Part shown: positions 1 to 3,908 of the stretch, piece by piece
Numbering within the stretch: the stretch's first letter is position 1
Layout: every line of letters starts with the position of its first letter
Origin: an uncultured Spartobacteria bacterium
GTDB taxonomy: Bacteria; Verrucomicrobiota; Verrucomicrobiia; Chthoniobacterales; JAATET01
DNA length: 5,457 nt
Direction of reading: 5' to 3'
Assembly: GCA_937901895.1 (NCBI GenBank)
Contig: CALGTD010000180.1
Coordinates: 1-5,457, forward strand
Position numbers and translations under genes: made by a program
Notes under the pieces: model-generated
What the model was told of the DNA's origin: nothing
Databases searched by the model: none
The model's input: the letters and a program-made list of their open reading frames with translations, nothing else

Positions 1-83
1 GGGCGGGGCTTCCCGTTCAACCCCTCAAAATTTCCCTGTTTTGGACAAGAGTGATGCCGCGCAAACCAACGACTCCATGACTC

Positions 84-1028
84 TCATCGATCGTCGGCAA
101 CCATCGCCACAGATTTTGGCGCCGGCGGCTGTTTTCCAAAAGGAGGTATTCGTCCTTCTTTTGAAGAACCAGCCGAACGGGCCTTTGACTGCGCCATTGC
201 CACGCAACAAACAACAGCACCCGCCGCGATCCAATCTCTCGCGGACAGGGATTCCCGAAAGAAGGAAGCCACGAAGAGAAGCGTCAGGAATGGCTGAAGC
301 AGCTGCAGTTGACCGATGCGGGCGATGCCGCCGAGTCCCATTCCCCGATTCCAGAAGACGAATCCAAGCCAGCAGCTGAACACTCCATTGTAGCCGAGCG
401 CCCACCAGGCCGCAGCAGGAACCTGCTGCAGGCCCTCCGGCATTCTCGGTGCGCAGACAAGGAGAGCAAAGGGCGCCGCAACGACCGGCACCCAGCACGT
501 GACCGCAAGCGACCCCATTTCCTTTCCCAGACGTCCGCCCTCCGCGTAGCCAACGCCACCCGCGATGGACCCGGCGATCAGGAACAGATCGGTGCGGTTG
601 AAATGCCATGAGGATTTGAGCAATCCATAGCCAACCACCGTGAGAGTTCCTGCCGCCGCTGCCATCCAGAATGAACGGGGCAGACGTTCCCGCCCCCGGA
701 CGGCTGCCGTGAGTGCTACCACCAAAGGAATGGACCCCGCGATCACCGCAGCGTGATGGCTGGGTGCCTGGATGAGCGCTTCTGCGAAAGGCCACGAGAA
801 CCCGAAGACGAGGCATCCCACGATCGTCAGAAGCGTGAGAAACTGACGCCCATTGGGAAGGGGCGCCTTCAAAATGAGAAGGGTAATTACTGCCGGAAGG
901 AGCGCCACCAGGAACCGGCCGACCCCGACGAAGACCGGATCGAGGTTCTGCAAAGCGACTTTCATCACCGGCATCGTCAGGCTGAAAATGGCTACCCCAA
1001 TCAAACCGTCAACGAGTCCGGTGGGCAA
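84..1028 (-). CDS. EamA/DMT-family transporter (putative exporter), start uncertain
   Basis: Predicted inner-membrane drug/metabolite transporter of the EamA type; the substrate cannot be read from sequence. From the TTG at 1028 the product is 314 residues, close to the usual 280-310, and shows ten hydrophobic segments in the two-times-five EamA arrangement. They begin with GLIGVAIFSLTMPVMKVAL at about residues 8-26 and end with WIAAGAVVCCVAMAQ, followed by a hydrophilic tail of about 35 residues. Typical features are the 'MKVAL..LDPVFVGVGRFL' region of the first repeat and the 'LQPFLTLLFVASFFRE' region of the second. The frame stays open upstream to a GTG at 1274, but that stretch is Arg/Ser-rich, not hydrophobic and unlike the family, so I exclude it. 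Other candidate starts are TTG 1082 and ATG 974 (the latter would cut TM1). None has a clear ribosome site. It is divergent from the MarR-type gene, a common exporter/regulator layout. Family is fairly sure; start is weak. Confidence 0.85.
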   Translation of the reverse strand: MPTGLVDGLIGVAIFSLTMPVMKVALQNLDPVFVGVGRFLVALLPAVITLLILKAPLPNGRQFLTLLTIVGCLVFGFSWPFAEALIQAPSHHAAVIAGSIPLVVALTAAVRGRERLPRSFWMAAAAGTLTVVGYGLLKSSWHFNRTDLFLIAGSIAGGVGYAEGGRLGKEMGSLAVTCWVPVVAAPFALLVCAPRMPEGLQQVPAAAWWALGYNGVFSCWLGFVFWNRGMGLGGIARIGQLQLLQPFLTLLFVASFFRESLSARDWIAAGAVVCCVAMAQSKARSAGSSKEGRIPPFGKQPPAPKSVAMVADDR

Positions 1029-1343
1029 GCCGGAGGTCCCGTCGCCGTCAGACCGTGACGACGTCGATTTACGGGCCGGCAATCCGGTAAGGCCGCAAAC
1101 ACGATAGTAGTCAGCGAGGAAAGATTCAGCGGTTCGTCCCCATTTTCGGATCCGTCTAACGATTCTGGAAAAATGTCTCGTCCGTTCCGATCGCTGGCGT
1201 GTCGCACGATGACACCGTTCATGCACCTGTCGCAGGACACCAAAAGCCATGGATAAGATCGTGTGAATCTTCACGCCCTCATCGTGGCCATCAGGCCCGG
1301 CGCTTCACAGACGCAGCAGAGTCACTTTCCCGCTTATACAGAT
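1029..1343. other. Long leader/intergenic stretch between transporter and MarR gene
   Basis: About 315 bases with no gene I can support. On the minus strand the transporter frame remains open here up to GTG 1274, but its translation is dominated by Arg, Ser and Thr with no hydrophobic segment, and codon third positions are less GC-rich than in the transporter body. If transcription starts in the AT-rich block near 1340, this would be a roughly 300-base 5' leader of the transporter mRNA. A small inverted repeat, CGTCA-N5-TGACG, lies just upstream of the proposed TTG start (around 1045-1060). I recognise no riboswitch or small RNA class. Confidence 0.4.
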
Positions 1344-1370
1344 TTTATATGTCTTGCCATATATTGTCTT
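1344..1370 (-). promoter_or_regulatory. Possible divergent promoter for the transporter
   Basis: Read on the minus strand, AAGACA (complement of 1365-1370) and TATAAA (complement of 1344-1349) are separated by 15 bases. This gives a poor -35, a good -10 and a short spacer, inside the only AT-rich block of the region. It would overlap the inverted repeat at 1346-1363, so one regulator could control both directions. The box match is weak and the call rests partly on context. Confidence 0.25.
1346..1363. promoter_or_regulatory. Inverted repeat, candidate MarR operator
   Basis: Perfect inverted repeat TATATG-TCTTGC-CATATA: 6-base arms and a 6-base spacer, 18 bases in all, the size and symmetry expected for a dimeric MarR-family repressor. 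It overlaps the -35 box (1355-1360) of the promoter in front of the MarR-type gene, so binding would block RNA polymerase. The right arm also starts an imperfect direct copy: TATATGTCTTGCCA (1346-1359) is echoed as TATATTGTCTTAGCA (1360-1374). The repeat is seen directly; which protein binds it is inferred from position. Confidence 0.5.
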
Positions 1371-1382
1371 AGCATTTATATT
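1355..1382 (+). promoter_or_regulatory. Sigma-70-type promoter of the MarR/DUF1398 pair
   Basis: TTGCCA (1355-1360, five of six matches to the -35 consensus) and TATATT (1377-1382, five of six to the -10 consensus) are separated by 16 bases. A start about seven bases after the -10 box falls at 1389-1390, exactly on the ATG of the regulator gene, so the transcript may be leaderless. The -35 box sits inside the inverted repeat, consistent with repression. Confidence 0.5.
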
Positions 1383-1389
1383 GCACCCC

Positions 1390-1848
1390 ATGCAAAAAGA
1401 ACCAAGCGCATTGCCGGATCATCTCGGTTACTGGTTGAGAAAGCTGTCAAACGCCGTCAGCGGTTGCTTCGCCCAGCGCCTCGCAGCCCATGACGTCTCC
1501 GTTCCGCAATGGGTGGTGCTGCGCGTGCTTTTCGACAACGATTCGCTCCCGCTGAAAGACATCGTGGCCCGCGTCGAGGTGGATCAAGGCTCCCTGTCAC
1601 GCATGGTGGACCGACTGATTGCGCGCGGCTGGGTTCAACGGGATGCCAATGCCGACGACCGGCGAGCCGTGGCCATCTCCCTTACCAAAAAGGGCCGCGA
1701 TCTTGTCCCCAAACTCGCCGCCGAAGCGGATCGAAACGACATGGCCTTTTTTTCCGGGCTCAGCCAGACGGAGCGGGAGAAATTCCTGCGAACGATTCAA
1801 AAGCTTCTCACCCAGAACCAAAGCGATGGCCGCAGCCCCATCGTCTAA
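1390..1848 (+). CDS. MarR-family winged-helix transcriptional regulator
   Basis: Small cytoplasmic DNA-binding regulator of 152 residues, a normal length for MarR proteins, which act as dimers and usually release DNA on binding a small ligand or on oxidation. The winged helix spans about residues 38-102. The helix before the turn is 'SLPLKDIVARVEVD', the recognition helix is QGSLSRMVDRLIARGW (66-81), and the wing carries the family signature 'DADDRR...SLTKKG' (here NADDRRAVAISLTKKG, 87-102). Flanking helices at 10-34 and 105-143 would form the dimer interface. A single Cys at residue 26 lies in the first helix; a redox role is only speculation. I chose ATG 1390 over in-frame TTG 1354 because the upstream 12 residues are hydrophobic and unlike the family, and because the promoter -10 box lies between the two. 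The gene directly downstream is probably cotranscribed, and the divergent transporter is a plausible target. Confidence 0.93.
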   Translation: MQKEPSALPDHLGYWLRKLSNAVSGCFAQRLAAHDVSVPQWVVLRVLFDNDSLPLKDIVARVEVDQGSLSRMVDRLIARGWVQRDANADDRRAVAISLTKKGRDLVPKLAAEADRNDMAFFSGLSQTEREKFLRTIQKLLTQNQSDGRSPIV

Positions 1849-1871
1849 CCCCACAAACCAACAAACACACA

Positions 1872-2285
1872 ATGACACCCAAAATCCTCGATCAATGCAC
1901 CGCCGGAGCCTTCGACGGCTCCGTTCCCTTTCCCGAAACCATCCGACGAATCACCGAAGACGGCGTCGAATGGTATTCCGCCAATCTGATCTTTGGCATG
2001 AAGACCTATTACGGATCGGATCTGAGCCACCATCAGACTCCGTGGCCCGACTATGCCGTGCCGCCCGTTGCCGATAAATTCTGCGCGCAGAGCGTCAGTG
2101 CGGCGATTCGAGCCAGCCAGGCGAAAGAGGTCAACTATCGGGAATTCCTCAAGCGCATCGCGGATGCCGGTGTCGTCTACTACACAGTGCACGTGAAAGG
2201 ACGCAAAGCGATCTACTTTGGCCGCCATGGCGATTCCTTTGTCGAACCGTTTCCCGAAGTCCGACACGCTCCCCTTGCGGAATGA
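1872..2285 (+). CDS. DUF1398-like small protein (YbcV family)
   Basis: 137-residue cytoplasmic-looking protein with no signal peptide or membrane segment. I match it from memory to DUF1398, a family without a known biochemical role whose E. coli member is YbcV. Diagnostic stretches are FPETIRRITEDGVEWY (20-35), KTYYGSD (44-50), 'VSAAIRASQAKEVNYREF' (75-92), 'RIADAGVVYYTVHVKGRKAI' (95-114), then YFGRHGD and EPFPE near the end. Two halves repeat each other with an exact 69-residue offset (E22/E91, R26/R95, I27/I96, G31/G100, V32/V101, Y35/Y104, Y46/Y115, G48/G117), indicating an internal duplication. It starts 23 bases after the MarR-type stop, behind a CA-rich unstructured leader with no Shine-Dalgarno site, so it is probably in the same operon. 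ATG 1872 is chosen because upstream sequence in this frame is antiparallel shadow of the regulator. Function unknown; control by the MarR protein is inferred. Confidence 0.78.
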   Translation: MTPKILDQCTAGAFDGSVPFPETIRRITEDGVEWYSANLIFGMKTYYGSDLSHHQTPWPDYAVPPVADKFCAQSVSAAIRASQAKEVNYREFLKRIADAGVVYYTVHVKGRKAIYFGRHGDSFVEPFPEVRHAPLAE

Positions 2286-2293
2286 TCGGAAGC

Positions 2294-2321
2294 CCGCCCT
2301 TGCCGGCGCGTGACAAGGCGG
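2294..2321 (+). terminator. Hairpin after the DUF1398 gene (weak terminator candidate)
   Basis: CCGCCCTTG (2294-2302) pairs with CAAGGCGG (2314-2321), eight base pairs with one bulged C and an 11-base loop, beginning nine bases after the DUF1398 stop. No T-run follows, so it could be a processing or stabilising structure or a weak terminator rather than a classical intrinsic one. The rest of the gap up to 2437 shows a TTGACT at 2403-2408 but no convincing -10 box at the right distance. Confidence 0.3.
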
Positions 2322-2437
2322 AGTCGCGTGCCAACAATCCTGCCAAAGCGCGAAGCAAATGGAATAGAAACCCGTTTGGGTGGGGATTATGTCGGGCAGA
2401 TTTTGACTTGAATTTCCCGGTATGACATCCTGCTTTT

Positions 2438-3481
2438 ATGATTTTCGCTCGTTCGTCCTGCTTGGTCCGCCGTTCAGGGCTCCTGGCAGCCGCGCTGATC
2501 GGCCTGGCTGCCGCAAGGGCGGGCGCGGAAAGTCCGTGGGATTCGCTGCTGACCGATTCGCAGTGGTATGTGCCGTCGGCGAATCTCCTGGCCTATCTCG
2601 TCCCGGGGAGCGATCTGTCCGACGTGCAAGCGGCGGCGGATCAGACGGTTTGGGAGCTTTCGACTTCGGTGAATGGCGTTTTTTCGGGAACTTCGACGGC
2701 GACGATCCGGGCCGGACTGCTAGAGATCAACTCGACAACCAGCATGAATGGGCTTGTGACGGAGTCCGGCCAGGTGCGCATTGTGTTTACGGCGCCGGAC
2801 ACGCCGGCCACCATCGGCATCGGCCAGGTGCGCGATGTCGAAGGCATTCCCTTTATCGAGATGCAGATGATGACCGGGGCAAACGGCCTCTATGTGACGC
2901 ATTGGGCCTACATGGCTTCTTACGATGGAAGCCCGCTGCCGCCGCCGGAGATTTCGCCGGGGCAGCTCACTTCGCCGGAGTGGAGCTGGATGGAGGGCAC
3001 ACAGTGGAGTTTCCAAAACGACGAACTTTTCGGCGAAGACGGAACCGGGTTCTTTTCCGTGGAGGATTACGTGAACGGATACTACTGGGGAACGGGCACG
3101 GGCCCTGCGGGCAGCGCGGCGGAAAGTTTCACGCTCATCGGTTCCGCCACCCCGGAAGGCAATATCCTGTTCAATCTGCTGGCCGGGGAAACGCTGACGA
3201 GCCTGACCGGCATGATCTCGGGCGGCGGCCTGGATGGCGTGATGGTTCTGCGAAGTTACAACTCGGAAGGCACCTTCGGAAATCCCGGATATGCGCAAGT
3301 CGTTCCGGAGCCAGGCACCTGCGCACTGGCGGCCTTGGGCGCTGCGGTTTTCCTGTTTCGACGACATCGGTGGAAACCCACCTGCCCGAGTGAAAGGGCG
3401 GATGGAGGTGGCGCGAGAATCCTTCCATGCGCCACCGCTTCATTCGGGGCATCCCGCCGAGCCATTCGAGGCGGGTGCTGA
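2438..3481 (+). CDS. Secreted PEP-CTERM sorting domain protein
   Basis: Exported protein of 347 residues with no recognised catalytic domain. Residues 1-30 form a signal peptide: basic start with RR at 11-12, hydrophobic core GLLAAALIGLAA (14-25), likely cut after ARAGA at 30. The mature part is acidic and rich in Gly, Ser, Thr and aromatic residues, probably all-beta, and its two halves share 'VNG....GT' (78-85 and 212-219) followed by a 'G-x-[IV]-x-[IV]-x-F'-like strand, hinting at a duplicated domain. Residues 289-311 are a PEP-CTERM signal: VPEPG, a hydrophobic stretch TCALAALGAAVFLF, then RRHR. In this class an exosortase/archaeosortase-type transpeptidase is thought to cut near the PEP motif and release or anchor the protein at the surface; no such enzyme is in the window. 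Oddly the frame continues 36 residues past RRHR instead of stopping there. ATG 2438 is preferred because it yields the signal peptide directly; there is no clear ribosome site. Confidence 0.85.
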   Translation: MIFARSSCLVRRSGLLAAALIGLAAARAGAESPWDSLLTDSQWYVPSANLLAYLVPGSDLSDVQAAADQTVWELSTSVNGVFSGTSTATIRAGLLEINSTTSMNGLVTESGQVRIVFTAPDTPATIGIGQVRDVEGIPFIEMQMMTGANGLYVTHWAYMASYDGSPLPPPEISPGQLTSPEWSWMEGTQWSFQNDELFGEDGTGFFSVEDYVNGYYWGTGTGPAGSAAESFTLIGSATPEGNILFNLLAGETLTSLTGMISGGGLDGVMVLRSYNSEGTFGNPGYAQVVPEPGTCALAALGAAVFLFRRHRWKPTCPSERADGGGARILPCATASFGASRRAIRGGC

Positions 3482-3503
3482 GCGCGGTGCGGCTCTGCGC
3501 ATC

Positions 3504-3523
3504 GAGGCGCTTTGGCGCTTTTT
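3504..3523 (+). terminator. Candidate intrinsic terminator of the PEP-CTERM gene
   Basis: GCGC (3507-3510), loop TTTG, GCGC (3515-3518), followed by TTTTT (3519-3523). The stem can extend by G·T, A-T and G·T pairs into the T-run. It lies 22 bases after the stop codon at 3481. Short stem and overlap with the T-run keep confidence moderate. Confidence 0.4.
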
Positions 3524-3607
3524 GCTCTACTGTGTGGTCGGCGTGAACACCTTGGATTCCATCCTGCCGCCCGCTTTGGAAAAGTCACGCTGCATCCCAC
3601 CGGCTTC

Positions 3608-3729
3608 ATGGCATTTACGGCAAAGGAACAGATCGTTCTCAACGCCTCCTCGGAATAGGCGCTCGAAAAAAAAGGGCGCGTCAGCAAGCCATCAGCGCCT
3701 ACGCCACGATTGTCGGCGCTTTCATCATG
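3608..3729 (+). pseudogene. Remnant of a TetR-type regulator (N- and C-terminal scraps)
   Basis: From ATG 3608 the frame reads MAFTAKEQIVLNASSE and then hits TAG at 3656-3658; past the stop it continues ALEKKGRVSK. This resembles the start of TetR-family regulators ('..TKEQIL..AS.LF..KG...'). In the next frame, from about 3676, the sequence reads RQQAISAYATIVGAFIM (3679-3729), like the late helix of TetR C-terminal domains ('RA..A.ATIVGALVLARAV'). Between the two pieces well over 100 residues would be missing, and an A8 run (3666-3673) sits at the frame change. The match then ends abruptly at about 3730, where the opposite-strand methyltransferase fragment begins. I see the two short stretches directly; calling them one decayed TetR gene is inference from family memory, and the pieces are short enough to be chance. 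Confidence 0.33.
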
Positions 3730-3887
3730 CCGAGCAGCCAGGCGGGGAACACCGCGTTGCGGCCTTCGCCTTCCGCCAGGCAGAGAATTCTGCCTCCGAC
3801 CGCTAGACGGGAATATTCCGCGCGCAGAAAATCATTAGGCGCGGTGCCATAAACGAAGTCTGGGCGGTCGTATCTTTCGTTCCACAT
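3699..3887 (-). pseudogene. Truncated TehB-like SAM-dependent methyltransferase
   Basis: The 62 residues from ATG 3887 begin MWNERYDRPDFVYGTAPNDF and continue to ILCLAEGEGRNAVF (34-47). This is the typical N-terminus of small class I methyltransferases of the TehB/thiopurine-like group, including the motif I glycine-rich loop (EGEGRN) that binds S-adenosylmethionine. Intact members are about 195-205 residues; here the family match stops near residue 47 (about base 3747), and the last 15 residues are a missing-partner tail ending at the stop at 3699. Motifs after the first strand and the substrate-binding half are absent, so it should be inactive. It lies 21 bases downstream of the CoA-disulfide reductase gene on the same strand and was probably its operon partner. 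The tail is antisense to the TetR-like scrap, consistent with a deletion joint. The N-terminal identification is fairly firm. Confidence 0.72.
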
Positions 3888-3908
3888 GGATCTAAAAATG
3901 ACGAAGCG

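Noticed and set aside
25..816. Long open frame on the minus strand overlapping the transporter
   Set aside because: It is out of frame with the ten-helix transporter, rich in Gly/Arg/Cys and without domain features, a typical GC-rich shadow.
1354..1389. Upstream TTG start for the MarR gene
   Set aside because: It would add 12 hydrophobic residues atypical of the family and would lie upstream of the -10 box of the best promoter.
2422..3393. Open frame on the plus strand overlapping the PEP-CTERM gene
   Set aside because: Arg/Gly-rich shadow with no signal peptide; the overlapping frame has both a signal peptide and a sorting signal.
3256..3687. Minus-strand 143-codon open frame opposite the PEP-CTERM 3' end
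   Set aside because: Pro/Arg-rich composition with no recognisable motif; it covers the antisense of a real gene end and an intergenic hairpin.
3530..3698. Minus-strand short frame containing CRKCHEAGG, resembling a CxxCH heme or zinc site
   Set aside because: Only about 50 codons, no start or signal peptide, no heme-domain context, and it overlaps degraded sequence; the motif can occur by chance.
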